Assembly (NCBI RefSeq): GCF_014196295.1
Contig: NZ_JACIDK010000002.1
Coordinates: 496,001-560,000 of the forward strand
DNA length: 64,000 nt
Direction: 5' to 3'
DNA from: Phenylobacterium haematophilum
GTDB lineage: Bacteria; Pseudomonadota; Alphaproteobacteria; Caulobacterales; Caulobacteraceae
Shown: piece by piece, positions 23,935 through 32,350 of the stretch
How the letters are laid out: every line of letters starts with the position of its first letter
How positions within the stretch are numbered: the stretch's first letter is position 1
Position numbers and translations under genes: made by a program
The notes under the pieces: generated by a model
What the model saw: the letters and a program-made list of their open reading frames with translations, nothing else
Databases searched by the model: none
Told to the model about the DNA's origin: nothing

Positions 23935-24296
23935 GCCGAAATAAGCCTCGAATGACCTGAGCGCACTGTCCTGCGCGCCCAATTGCGACGGGTTTCTAAC
24001 ATGCGGAACCGCGCACAAGCCAAGGCTTTTGCTGCGACGCAGCGTAGCCCGTTGGCGGATCAGGGGTTCACGACTGTTCCCTGCCGGCCTCGGCTGCCAG
24101 TCAGTCGCGCAATGCGTGTATCCGGTGAAGTTTCGGGTTGTCGCCGCGCCAGGCCAGATAGAAGGCGACCGCGTTGCCGACCGCCTGCGGCAGCGCCTGT
24201 CGGCGTGGCCGGGCGTGAAATCACCCTCACCCTCGGCGGCGCGTCTGCTGCCGCGAAAGCGCTTGCCACCCGCTGACACCACTGGCGGACAGGCAT
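23935..24296. other. Intergenic region between hbd and the etf terminator
   Basis: About 360 bases without a supported gene. The minus strand between 24101 and 24220 holds a start-less open frame reading AVGNAVAFYLAWRGDNPKLH, which looks more protein-like than its surroundings and could be a decayed or frameshifted small gene. The hbd promoter should lie in the part near 23940-24060, but no box stands out. Confidence 0.3.
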
Positions 24297-24330
24297 GAAA
24301 AAGGGGCGGTCCCTCGCGGGGCCGCCCCTT
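24297..24330 (-). terminator. Rho-independent terminator of etfBA
   Basis: On the minus strand AAGGGGCGG pairs with CCGCCCCTT (nine pairs) around a GC-rich loop and is followed by a run of five T. It starts about 30 bases past the etfA stop. This is a good intrinsic terminator. Confidence 0.85.
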
Positions 24331-24360
24331 GATCGTTCGGTTCCTGGAAACTCGTCCGGT

Positions 24361-25305
24361 TTACTTGCCGGCCGCGGCCAGGGCGTCCATCAGTTCCGGC
24401 ACCGCGGTCTTGTAGTCCGCGACCAGGCCGAAGTCGGCGACCTGGAAGATCGGCGCGTCGCTGTCCTTGTTGATCGCGACGATGACCTTGGAGTCCTTCA
24501 TCCCGGCCAGGTGCTGGATCGCGCCGGAGATGCCGACCGCGATGTACAGTTCCGGGGCGACGACCTTGCCGGTCTGGCCGACCTGGTAGTCGTTCGGGGC
24601 GTAACCGGCGTCGACCGCGGCGCGCGAGGCGCCGACCGCCGCGCCGAGCTTGTCGGCGAGCGGCTCGATGACCTTCTGGAACTCTTCGGCCGAACCCATG
24701 GCGCGACCGCCGGAGACGACGATCTTGGCGCCGGCCAGTTCCGGACGGGCCGACTTCACCAGTTGCTGGTCGACGAACTTCACCTTGGCCGAGACGGCGC
24801 CGGCGGCGACGTTCTCAACCGAGGCCGAGCCGCCTTCGCCGGCCGCCTTGAAGGCGGTGGCGCGCACGGTGATGACCTTCTTGGCGTCCGACGACTGGAC
24901 GGTTTCCAGCGCGTTGCCGGCGTAGATCGGGCGCACGAAGGTGTCGCCGCTGACGACCTCGACGATTTCCGAGATCTGCGCGACGTCCAGCTTGGCGGCG
25001 ATGCGCGGGCTGATGTTCTTGCCTTGCGAGGTCGCCGGGGTCAGCACCGCGTCGTATCCGCCCATCAGCGGAACGACGGTGGCTTCGACGGCTTCGGCCA
25101 GGCCTTGGCCCAGCTCGTCGCTTTCGGCCAGCAGCACCTTGCGGACGCCGGCGATCTTGGCGGCGGCGTCAGCCGCGGCCTTGGCGTCCTTGCCGGCAAC
25201 CAGCACGTCCACGTCGCCCGACAGGGCCAGGGCGGCGGTGACGGTCTTGTTGGTGGAGTCCTTGACCGACGCGTTGTCGTGATCGGCGATGACGAGAACG
25301 GCCAT
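24361..25305 (-). CDS. etfA: Electron transfer flavoprotein alpha subunit
   Basis: A 314-residue EtfA, the FAD-binding subunit that passes electrons from acyl-CoA dehydrogenases to ETF:ubiquinone oxidoreductase. The C-terminal FAD domain is clear: [59 protein letters not shown] and [22 protein letters not shown]. It overlaps the etfB stop as TAATG, so the subunits are made together. The two acyl-CoA dehydrogenases in this window are likely clients. Confidence 0.97.
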   Translation of the reverse strand: MAVLVIADHDNASVKDSTNKTVTAALALSGDVDVLVAGKDAKAAADAAAKIAGVRKVLLAESDELGQGLAEAVEATVVPLMGGYDAVLTPATSQGKNISPRIAAKLDVAQISEIVEVVSGDTFVRPIYAGNALETVQSSDAKKVITVRATAFKAAGEGGSASVENVAAGAVSAKVKFVDQQLVKSARPELAGAKIVVSGGRAMGSAEEFQKVIEPLADKLGAAVGASRAAVDAGYAPNDYQVGQTGKVVAPELYIAVGISGAIQHLAGMKDSKVIVAINKDSDAPIFQVADFGLVADYKTAVPELMDALAAAGK

Positions 25306-26051
25306 TAGAGCACCCCCGCGGTCTTGAGGTTGGCGACCAGGTCGCCAGCAGTTTCAACCTTGATGCCGGCCGAGCGCTTGGCCGGCTCGGCGACCTTCAG
25401 GACCTTCAGGTGCGGCTTGGCGTCGACGCCGAGCGCGCTGAGCTCCTTGGTGTCGAGCGGCTTCTTCTTCGCCTTCATGATGTTCGGCAGCGAAGCGTAG
25501 CGCGGCTCGTTCAGGCGCAGGTCGGCGGTGATGATCGCCGGCAGGCCGACTTCGATGGTCTGCAGACCGCCGTCGACTTCGCGGGTCACCTTGGCGCTGT
25601 CGCCCGACAGTTCGACCGCCGAGGCGAAGGTCGCCTGCGGCCAATCGAGCAGGGCGGCCAGCATCTGGCCGGTGGCGTTGTTGTCGCCGTCGATGGCCTG
25701 CTTGCCCATGATCACCACGTTCGGGTTCTCTTCGGCGATGACGGCCTTCAGGGTCTTGGCCACTTCCAGCGGCTCCAGATCCTGGTCGGTCTGGACCAGG
25801 ACGGCGCGGTCAGCGCCCATGGCCAGAGCCTGGCGGAGGGTTTCCTGGGCCTGAGCCGGGCCGATGGAGACGACCACCACTTCGCTCGCCGTGCCCTTTT
25901 CCTTCAGGCGCACGGCCTCCTCGACTGCGATCTCGCAGAAGGGATTGATGGACATCTTCACATTGGCGAGGTCGACGCCCGACTGATCGGACTTCACCCT
26001 GGCCTTGACGTTTGAATCGATCACCCGTTTGACCGGGACCAACACCTTCAT
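25305..26051 (-). CDS. etfB: Electron transfer flavoprotein beta subunit
   Basis: A 248-residue EtfB, which binds AMP and partners EtfA. It starts [20 protein letters not shown], has [21 protein letters not shown], the docking region [43 protein letters not shown], and the dehydrogenase-recognition loop near [20 protein letters not shown] with the conserved leucine. Length and motifs are standard. It is the first gene of the etfBA unit. Confidence 0.97.
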   Translation of the reverse strand: MKVLVPVKRVIDSNVKARVKSDQSGVDLANVKMSINPFCEIAVEEAVRLKEKGTASEVVVVSIGPAQAQETLRQALAMGADRAVLVQTDQDLEPLEVAKTLKAVIAEENPNVVIMGKQAIDGDNNATGQMLAALLDWPQATFASAVELSGDSAKVTREVDGGLQTIEVGLPAIITADLRLNEPRYASLPNIMKAKKKPLDTKELSALGVDAKPHLKVLKVAEPAKRSAGIKVETAGDLVANLKTAGVL

Positions 26052-26210
26052 GGGTCGCTAGCGCCTCAAATTTGTTTTTGCGAAAAATTCGGTCGGATGC
26101 GGCATAACGGTTCCGCCGAGCATTGCAAGCCGGGGAGGGATCACAGTTCGCCGCATTTTCGGCGAACGAAGCCGCTAGCAGGCTCCCGAAGCGAAGACTA
26201 GAAGCACGTC

Positions 26211-26504
26211 ATGAACCGCACCATCGACCGGCTGAAGCTGATCTTCCTTGGCCTTTTCATCGTCCTCAGCGCCGGGACGCTCGTCTATCACGTCGGCTGG
26301 GTGTGGCCCGGTCAGAAGTGCGAGGAAGCCGGCGACTGGTGGGATTGGCGCAGCCGCACCTGCGCCAGCCCGATCCTGATCTCGGACATCACCGGCCGGG
26401 TGATCAAGGACGACAAGAGCCGCGCCGAGGCTAAGGCCGACGCCGCCAAGGTCCGCGCCGAGCAGACGCCCGCGGCCAAGCCGAAGGCCGAAGCCCAGCC
26501 CTAG
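26211..26504 (+). CDS. Small single-pass membrane protein, unknown function
   Basis: A 97-residue protein with one hydrophobic segment (about residues 9-27, LIFLGLFIVLSAGTLVYHVG), a short domain with two cysteines and several tryptophans (GQKCEEAGDWWDWRSRTCAS), and an Ala/Lys/Pro-rich tail. The two cysteines might form a disulphide outside the membrane. I do not recognise a named family. It faces the etfBA genes divergently and its stop interlocks with the adenosyltransferase stop at CTAG 26501-26504. Confidence 0.7.
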   Translation: MNRTIDRLKLIFLGLFIVLSAGTLVYHVGWVWPGQKCEEAGDWWDWRSRTCASPILISDITGRVIKDDKSRAEAKADAAKVRAEQTPAAKPKAEAQP

Positions 26505-27064
26505 CGGGTCGCTCCGGACCGCCAGAACACCTCTGCCGCGCCGCGGTCGTTGGCATAGCGCGCGGCCACGAACAGGAAGTCCGAGAGCCGGTTCAGGTAC
26601 TTCATCGCCTCCGGCCCGACGCTTTCGCCCGTCTCGACCAGCGCCACGGCGATGCGTTCCGCGCGCCGCGCGACGGTCCGCGCCAGATGCAGATGCGCCG
26701 CGGCCGGCGTCCCGCCCGGCAAAATGAACGAGGCCAGCGGCGGCAATTGCGCGTTCATCGCGTCGATTTCCTGCTCCAGCCGGTCGATCTGCGACTGGAT
26801 CATCCGCAGGGCATGTGTCTCTCCCTCCTGCGGCGGCGTGGCGAGGTCGGCGCCGAGGTCGAAGAGTTCGTTCTGCACCCGCGCCAGCATCGCGTCGAGT
26901 TCGCCCTCGGTATGCAGCCGGGCCAAGCCGAGGCAGGCGTTGGCCTCGTCGACCGCGCCATAGGCCTCGACCCGCAGGGACGACTTGGAGACTGGCTGGC
27001 CGGTGGCCAGTCGCGTGGTCCCCGCGTCGCCGGTGCGGGTGTAGATCTTGTTGAGCGTGACCAC
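26501..27064 (-). CDS. PduO-type cob(I)yrinic acid a,c-diamide adenosyltransferase
   Basis: A 187-residue ATP:cob(I)alamin adenosyltransferase of the PduO/MMAB type, which forms adenosylcobalamin. It starts at GTG 27064 with VTLNKIYTRTGDAGTTRL, the ATP-binding N-terminal signature, followed by VDEANACLGLARLH, the Asp/Arg-containing FILPGGTPAAAHLHLARTVARRAER, and LNRLSDFLFVAAR, all diagnostic. Its cofactor would serve methylmalonyl-CoA or ethylmalonyl-CoA mutases, which fits the acyl-CoA genes nearby. It starts one base after the HIG1 gene stop. Confidence 0.93.
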   Translation of the reverse strand: MVTLNKIYTRTGDAGTTRLATGQPVSKSSLRVEAYGAVDEANACLGLARLHTEGELDAMLARVQNELFDLGADLATPPQEGETHALRMIQSQIDRLEQEIDAMNAQLPPLASFILPGGTPAAAHLHLARTVARRAERIAVALVETGESVGPEAMKYLNRLSDFLFVAARYANDRGAAEVFWRSGATR

Positions 27065-27065
27065 G

Positions 27066-27269
27066 TCAGCCGCCGAACTTGGCGCGCCACCAGACCGCGA
27101 GGACCAGGATGGCGACGGCCGTCGCCTGCAGCACCACGCGCAGCCGCATCAGCTTGTTCGAGTACGAACGGCCGAATTCGCCCCCGCGGAACAGCGCATA
27201 AAGCCCGACGAACAGGGTGATGGTCACCGCCGCCAGGCTGATCGGGATCAGGTAGGTGAAGATGTTCAT
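27066..27269 (-). CDS. HIG1-like twin transmembrane helix small protein
   Basis: A 67-residue protein with two transmembrane helices (about 7-26 and 44-63) joined by a basic loop containing GGEFGRSYSNKLMRLRV. This matches the bacterial HIG1 domain proteins, related to mitochondrial Hig1 proteins that associate with respiratory supercomplexes. The family is often encoded immediately before a PduO-type adenosyltransferase in alphaproteobacteria, as here. Confidence 0.82.
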   Translation of the reverse strand: MNIFTYLIPISLAAVTITLFVGLYALFRGGEFGRSYSNKLMRLRVVLQATAVAILVLAVWWRAKFGG

Positions 27270-27305
27270 GGCGCGATCTTAGCCGAGATCGCGGCTGCGG
27301 GCCTA

Positions 27306-27920
27306 TCAGTTCGCTGCCGCAGGCGGGTGAAATCCGCTGGCGATCAGTCCGATGTGGCGGTCCATGACCTTGCCCATGGTCTCTGCGTCCGCGTGTTCCC
27401 AGGCGGCCAGCCGGTAGGTCCATGCGTAGGAGGCCATCAGCGCGTCCACGATCACCTCCAGATCTGTGGCGGGATCGACGTCGCCGCGCGCGACGCCTTC
27501 CGACAGGCAGTCGCGGATCACCAGGCGCAGTCGCGGATTGCGGCCATAGGGGCGGCTGGAGGGGCTGAGCGTCCAGTTGTAGGCCGCCGCGATATGGGCC
27601 AGGAACAACCGCGTGCGCCGGGTCTCGAAGGCGTAGTGGATGGCGAAGATCGACCGCAGCCGATCGGCCGTCGAGCCGCGCAAATGGGGCACGAGGCGGT
27701 CGAGTTCGGCGTAGAGCGCGTCCAGGCGGTCGGCCATGACCTGGCTCAGGATGTCGTTTTTGGACGAGAAAGTGGTGAATACGCTCCCGACCGACACGCC
27801 CGCCTGGCTGGCGATCTCGCGGACCGTGGTGGCGTCGAAGCCCTTGGTCTCGAACAGATCGCGGGCCGCATCGAGCACGCGCTGACGCGTCGCCTCTTTC
27901 TGGGACTTACGTACGCTCAA
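27306..27920 (-). CDS. TetR family transcriptional regulator
   Basis: A 204-residue repressor-type protein. The N-terminal TetR helix-turn-helix is typical: ATRQRVLDAARDLFETKGFD, then ATTVREIASQAGVSVGSVFT and TFSSKNDIL. The C-terminal ligand domain is not diagnostic. The best start is a TTG at 27920, behind GGGGGG with five-base spacing; the upstream in-frame extension (to 28058) reads like translated noncoding DNA. Targets are unknown. Confidence 0.82.
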   Translation of the reverse strand: MSVRKSQKEATRQRVLDAARDLFETKGFDATTVREIASQAGVSVGSVFTTFSSKNDILSQVMADRLDALYAELDRLVPHLRGSTADRLRSIFAIHYAFETRRTRLFLAHIAAAYNWTLSPSSRPYGRNPRLRLVIRDCLSEGVARGDVDPATDLEVIVDALMASYAWTYRLAAWEHADAETMGKVMDRHIGLIASGFHPPAAAN

Positions 27921-28057
27921 ATGTTCCCCCCAGCCTGCATGGCCGTGCAGGCGCCCCAGGCAAGTGCTTAGGGCGAATCCTGCTTCAGGAATGCGTGGTG
28001 TGAGAAGATGCGACAACTCGTCGCGGAGCTGAACCCTGAAAAACCCCAGGAACAGCA

Positions 28058-28095
28058 AAGGCGAGACCTGATTCGTCTGGAGCAGATCTCGCCTT
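28058..28095 (-). terminator. Hairpin terminator candidate after the second TetR gene
   Basis: AAGGCGAGA (28058-28066) pairs with TCTCGCCTT (28087-28095) over nine bases with a 20-base loop. On the minus strand it lies about 20 bases past the TetR stop and is followed by TTTGCTGTT, a partial T-tract. Confidence 0.5.
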
Positions 28096-28113
28096 GATCA
28101 GCCTAGCCCCCGC

Positions 28114-28767
28114 TCAGCCGCGGCGCGCGCCGGCCAGCAGGACGCGAATCTGGTCTTTCGACTTGGCCTGCAGGGCCTCGAGGCTCCAGCCGCCGAAGAT
28201 CGCTTCCTGATAGTTGGCCAGGTAGCAGTCGAACAGCATCTGGCTGCGCAGCTTCACTTCGGCTTCCTGCGAGAGCTCGCCGCGCTCGACGCCCAGCGTC
28301 AGTTGCTCGGTGAACAGTTCCTGCAGTTCCAGCACCGGCGGCAGGTTGCGCAGTTCCTGGCCCTGCTCGGGCATCCAGGAAATCCCGAAGGCGGCGCGCG
28401 CCAGCGGCAGGCGGGTCTTGTAGAAGGCGTAACCTGCCACGAACAGCTTCAGAAGCGTGTCGTCGACGCCGCGTCCGCGCGAGGCGCCCTCGCGCATGGC
28501 TTCGACCAGGGCCTCCATGTCGGCGACCATGATCTCGCGGAACAGGTCCGACTTGTCGGTGAAGTTGGCGAACACGGCGCCGGTCGACATGCCGGCCTCG
28601 GCGGCGATGTCGCGGATGGTCGCGCCCTCGTAGCCGGCTTCCGAGAAGAGGCGGCGGGCGGCGGCCAGCACCTTGGTGCGGGTCTGTTGCTTGGCGAGCG
28701 CACGGCGGGTCGGAACGCGGACCTGGGTCTCGCCGGCGACTTCGATGTTGCTGGAGACGTGTTTCAT
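28114..28767 (-). CDS. TetR family transcriptional regulator
   Basis: A 217-residue TetR-family protein. The DNA-binding part is RRALAKQQTRTKVLAAARRL, GATIRDIAAEAGMSTGAVFA and NFTDKSDLF, about residues 20-66. I chose the ATG at 28767, which overlaps the stop of the small upstream gene (ATGA); an in-frame start at 28818 lies inside that gene. The ligand-binding half (WMPEQGQELRNLPPVLELQE) is not diagnostic. Coupled translation with the 70-residue protein upstream suggests a shared function. Confidence 0.87.
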   Translation of the reverse strand: MKHVSSNIEVAGETQVRVPTRRALAKQQTRTKVLAAARRLFSEAGYEGATIRDIAAEAGMSTGAVFANFTDKSDLFREIMVADMEALVEAMREGASRGRGVDDTLLKLFVAGYAFYKTRLPLARAAFGISWMPEQGQELRNLPPVLELQELFTEQLTLGVERGELSQEAEVKLRSQMLFDCYLANYQEAIFGGWSLEALQAKSKDQIRVLLAGARRG

Positions 28768-28976
28768 CGGGCGATCCTCGCCGTAGCCAGCGCCATCGGC
28801 TGTTCGAACTCTACGCAATACTCTTTCACTACCTTGGCGATCCGCTCGGCGCCTTGCAGCGCGAGGCGCAGGCCCGATTGGGCCGCGTCGCGCAGCTCAG
28901 CGATGAGCCGGCTCGGGTTTTCTACCGCTAGATCGCCGCCCGCGGGGAAGCGGACGGCGGTGACGCAGGTCGTCAT
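28764..28976 (-). CDS. Small hypothetical protein coupled to TetR gene
   Basis: A 70-residue protein starting MTTCVTAVRFPAGG, followed by one long predicted helix (LIAELRDAAQSGLRLALQGAERIAKVVK). I do not recognise a family; the helix has a faint phasin-like look, which is only an impression. ATG 28976 and GTG 28982 are both possible behind AGAGGA. The stop TGA overlaps the TetR start by four bases (ATGA), good support for a real gene. It could be an effector of, or be regulated by, the TetR protein. Confidence 0.6.
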   Translation of the reverse strand: MTTCVTAVRFPAGGDLAVENPSRLIAELRDAAQSGLRLALQGAERIAKVVKEYCVEFEQPMALATARIAR

Positions 28977-28982
28977 GACCAC

Positions 28983-29504
28983 TGATTCCTCTTAGCCCCT
29001 CAGCTCGGCGGGTCCAAGCGATGGGTTTGGTTGAGCATGTTCAGCGAACTTGTTTCGCAAAATGTATGTGCGGGCAGCATGTAGCGTGCCGAAACGGGCT
29101 TTGCCGTGTGGCGCAGCGTCGCAGACCGGCGTTTTCCTGCAAAATCTGAACTTGGCGTGTCGGCTGCCCGCCAATCCAAAAAACCGCGGCTCGCTGAGCA
29201 TGATCGTGAAACTTCGTGCGATGGACGCAGTTGTCGCTCTGCGCACGCCCGGTGTGCGGCGGTGGTGCACACCCAAGACGTTTGACCCAGCGGAAACCTC
29301 ACCCCCAGGCGCCGATTTTTCGCGAGGAAGGCCGGAGACGATGCTCAGGTCAAACGGCGCGCCGTCCAAGGCGAGCGCCAGTAACGCGTTGGATCGACGG
29401 ACCACGATCCTGAAGATCATGCACAGGTAGTGGCGCCTTCAAGAAACCGTGTAGTCATGCAAGTCGCCAGTATTGGCACGGCGACCGCCAAAATATCGGC
29501 GCTA
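28983..29504. other. Intergenic region, about 520 bases
   Basis: The longest gap in the window. It contains one clear inverted repeat, GGTGTGC (29251-29257) with GCACACC (29267-29273), which could be an operator for one of the nearby regulators. The part next to the small gene (29030-29160) is less GC-rich and probably carries the promoter of the small gene-TetR unit. No open frame here looks like a protein. Confidence 0.35.
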
Positions 29505-31145
29505 TCAGTTCGCGCCCCCGAGCAGCCGGCGGGCGATGACCTGGGCCTGGATCTCTCCCGCGCCCTCGAAAATGTTGAGAATGCGAGCGTCGGCCAGCAC
29601 CCGGCTGACCGGCTGCTCGGTGGCGAAGCCGGTCCCACCGTGGATCTGCACGGCGTTATCGGCGCAGGCCCAGGCGATGCGGGCGGCGACCAGCTTGGCC
29701 ATTCCGGCCTCCAGGTCGCAGCGGCGGCCCTCGTCCTTGGCGCGGGCGGCGAACCAGGTCAGGCGGCGCGCGCCGACCAGTTCGGCCGCCATCATCGCCA
29801 GCTTATTGGCGACGCGCGGGAAATCGGCGATCGGCCGCCCGAACTGTTTGCGCGCGATCGCATAGTCGACCGCCAGATCGAGGGCCGACTGCGCGACCCC
29901 GATGGCGCGGGCCGCGGTCTGGATGCGGGCGCTCTCGAACGTCGCCATCAGTTGCACGAAGCCCTGGCCCTCCTGGCCGCCGAGCAGCCGGTCGTGCGGC
30001 ACGGAGAAGCCGTCGAAGGCGATCTCGTATTCCTTCATGCCGCGGTAGCCGATCACGCCGATCTCGCCGCCGCTCATGCCGGGGGCGGGGAACGGGTCGC
30101 TCGCCGCGCCCCGCGGCTTGGCGGCCAGGAACATTGACAGGCCGCGGTGGTCCTTCGACGCCGGATCAGTGCGGACCAGCAAGGTCATCAGGTCGGCGCG
30201 GGCGGCATGGGTGATCCAGGTCTTGGCCCCGGTGACCTTCCAGTGATCCCCCTCACGCAGAGCGCGCGTACGCAGCGAGCCGAGATCCGATCCAGCCTCC
30301 GGCTCGGTGAACACCGCAGTGGGGATGATCTCGCCGCTGGTGATGGCGGGCAGCAGCTCGCTCTTCTGGGCGTCGGTGCCATGCGCCAGGATTAGTTCGG
30401 CGGCGATTTCCGAGCGGGTGCCCAGCGAGCCGGTCCCGATCCAGCCGCGCGACAGCGCCTCGGACACGACGCACATCGCGACCTTGCCCAGTCCCGAGCC
30501 GCCATATTCCTCCGGCGCGGTCAGGCCGAACACGCCAAGCGCCGCCAGTTCCTCGATCAGCGCCAGCGGGATCAGTTCGTCGCGCAGGTGCCAGCCGTGG
30601 GCGTAGGGGACGATCTTCTCCTCGGCGAAGGCGTGGAACTGGTCGCGCACATGCTCGAGCGTCTCGTCCAGGCCGCTGGCCTCCAGCGACGGGCGGCCAC
30701 GAGCGGTCTCCAGCAGCTCGACGATGCGGTTTTTCACCGCCTGGGTCGCGCCCGCCGCCAGGGCGGCGATCACGGGCGTCAGCCGCGAGGCGTCCAAGCC
30801 GAGATCGGCAGGCCGGAAGGTCTCGCCCTGGTTCATCGGCAGGCCGCCGGCCAACTGGCTCAGATACTCGTGCGCCAGCAATTGCGCGGGCAGGGCCTCG
30901 GCCTCGCCCAGGCGGCCGTGCGCCGCAAGCTCGGCGGCCCAGGCGGCTGTCTGGCGCAATGTCTCGGCATAGGCGGCGGCCCAGGCCAGGCCGTGGGCGA
31001 CATGCTGCTCGCGGTCCAGCGCCTCGCGATCCAGCCGCCCGCCTGGGGCCACGCGGCCGCTCACCGCGCGGCGGGCTTGCGCAACATAGGTTTCGGCGGC
31101 GTCGGCGGCGTCGGCCAGCAGGCCGGTAAGGTTCGCAAGCATCAT
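29505..31145 (-). CDS. Long acyl-CoA dehydrogenase, probable (2S)-methylsuccinyl-CoA dehydrogenase
   Basis: A 546-residue flavin acyl-CoA dehydrogenase with an extra N-terminal alpha-helical domain of about 150 residues before the usual fold. The core has VFTEPEAGSDLGSLRTRA, VTGAKTWITHAARADLM, ARKQFGRPIADF and NIFEGAGEIQAQVIARRLL, where the Glu of FEGAGE is the expected base. This length and layout match Mcd of the ethylmalonyl-CoA pathway, which makes mesaconyl-CoA. EtfBA and a B12 adenosyltransferase nearby fit, but no ccr or ecm gene is in the window. Adjacent ATGs at 31145 and 31142 are both possible. Another large acyl-CoA dehydrogenase remains possible. Confidence 0.7.
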   Translation of the reverse strand: MMLANLTGLLADAADAAETYVAQARRAVSGRVAPGGRLDREALDREQHVAHGLAWAAAYAETLRQTAAWAAELAAHGRLGEAEALPAQLLAHEYLSQLAGGLPMNQGETFRPADLGLDASRLTPVIAALAAGATQAVKNRIVELLETARGRPSLEASGLDETLEHVRDQFHAFAEEKIVPYAHGWHLRDELIPLALIEELAALGVFGLTAPEEYGGSGLGKVAMCVVSEALSRGWIGTGSLGTRSEIAAELILAHGTDAQKSELLPAITSGEIIPTAVFTEPEAGSDLGSLRTRALREGDHWKVTGAKTWITHAARADLMTLLVRTDPASKDHRGLSMFLAAKPRGAASDPFPAPGMSGGEIGVIGYRGMKEYEIAFDGFSVPHDRLLGGQEGQGFVQLMATFESARIQTAARAIGVAQSALDLAVDYAIARKQFGRPIADFPRVANKLAMMAAELVGARRLTWFAARAKDEGRRCDLEAGMAKLVAARIAWACADNAVQIHGGTGFATEQPVSRVLADARILNIFEGAGEIQAQVIARRLLGGAN

Positions 31146-31220
31146 GGCGGCCCGACTATAGGGCAAGCTTGCCGCGCGTCATCGGTGACGCTACGCCAAG
31201 GGAAACACGGAGGAAGCGCC

Positions 31221-31853
31221 ATGATCGTCGTCCATCACCTCAACGACTCGCGCTCGCAGCGCATCCTGTGGCTGCTGGAGGAGCTGGGGCTCCCCTACGA
31301 GATCAAGGCCTATCAGCGCGACGCGGCCACCCGCCTGGCGCCGCCGGAACTGACCGACGTCCATCCGCTCGGCAAGTCGCCGGTGGTGACCGAGGATGGA
31401 ACAACCATCGCCGAGTCAGGCGCCATCATCGACTATGTGCTGCGCCATCACGCGGCGGGCCGCCTGGCGCCCCCGATCGGCACGCGTGACTACGAGGCGC
31501 ACCAGCAATGGCTGCACTACGCCGAGGGCTCGGCCATGCTGCCGCTGATGCTCAACATGTACGTCGCCCGCCTGGGCGAGGCCGGGGGCCCGCTGCAGCC
31601 GCGCATCCAGAGCGAGATCGCCAACCACCTCAGCTATGTCGACCGCGCGCTCGAGGGCCGCGACTACCTGATGGGCAAGGACCTGACCGCCGCTGACATC
31701 CAGATGAGCTTCGTCGGCGAGGTGGCTGGCGCCTTCGGCCAGTTTGAGACCTATCCGAACATCGCCGCCTGGGTCCGCCGCTTCCAGAACCGCCCGGCTT
31801 ACCGCACCGCGCTGGAGAAGGGCGGCCCCTACAACCTCGGCCCCAAGACCTAG
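31221..31853 (+). CDS. Glutathione S-transferase family protein
   Basis: A 210-residue GST. The thioredoxin-like N-terminal half has HLNDSRSQRILWLLEELG (Ser in the usual catalytic area), then HPLGKSPVVTEDG with the cis-proline and ESGAIIDYVL contacting glutathione. The C-terminal helical half includes DYLMGKDLTAADIQMSFV. It resembles the YfcG/beta-like bacterial class with DVHPLGKSP. GGAGGAAG precedes the ATG at 31221. It stands alone, divergent from the acyl-CoA dehydrogenase. Confidence 0.92.
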   Translation: MIVVHHLNDSRSQRILWLLEELGLPYEIKAYQRDAATRLAPPELTDVHPLGKSPVVTEDGTTIAESGAIIDYVLRHHAAGRLAPPIGTRDYEAHQQWLHYAEGSAMLPLMLNMYVARLGEAGGPLQPRIQSEIANHLSYVDRALEGRDYLMGKDLTAADIQMSFVGEVAGAFGQFETYPNIAAWVRRFQNRPAYRTALEKGGPYNLGPKT

Positions 31854-31870
31854 AGCCTTCGGATAGTGGG

Positions 31871-32350
31871 CTAGGCGCGGGCCAGGGCGGCGACTAGCCG
31901 CCCAGGACCCTTGCGAAGGTCGAAGGCCAGGCCGGCGGCGGCGAGATTGGCGCCCAGCGCCTCGCCGATCCGTTTCGCCTGCGCCTCGCCCGGCGCATCG
32001 AACACCAGCGCCAGGCGGCCGCCGGGCGCCAGCGTGCGGCGCAGGGCGGCGAGCCCCGCGCCGTCGGTGGTCCAGAACAGGTTCACGTTGATCGCCAGGA
32101 TTGCGTCGAAGGCGGCGGCCGGCAGGTCGGCGGTCTCCAGGGCGCCGCAGATCAGCCGCGAGCGCCGGCCCAGTCGCGCGGCGGCGGCCTCGATCGCCTT
32201 GGCCGAGCGATCCAGCGCGGTGACCTCGCAGCCGGCGGCGACCAACTCGGCGGCGGCGACGCCGGACCCGCAGCCGATCTCCAGCACGCGCTCGCCGCGC
32301 GCCGGGGCCAGCAGCTCCAGCGCCCAGGCGATGCGCGCGGGCGGGCTCAT
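31871..32350 (-). CDS. Class I SAM-dependent methyltransferase
   Basis: A 159-residue methyltransferase with the SAM-binding motif RVLEIGCGSGVAAAELV at about residues 20-36, an acidic residue at the end of strand 2 (VTALDRSAKA), and the post-I region GALETADLPAAAFDAIL. It is shorter than typical (about 200-250), so it is little more than the Rossmann core, and the substrate cannot be predicted. Its start overlaps the stop of the upstream hydrolase (ATGA), suggesting coupled translation. Confidence 0.85.
   Translation of the reverse strand: MSPPARIAWALELLAPARGERVLEIGCGSGVAAAELVAAGCEVTALDRSAKAIEAAAARLGRRSRLICGALETADLPAAAFDAILAINVNLFWTTDGAGLAALRRTLAPGGRLALVFDAPGEAQAKRIGEALGANLAAAGLAFDLRKGPGRLVAALARA

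Noticed and set aside
29050..29430. Open frames on both strands in the 520-base gap
   Set aside because: Cys/Arg/Pro-rich composition, no ribosome site and no hydrophobic core; they look like random GC-rich frames.
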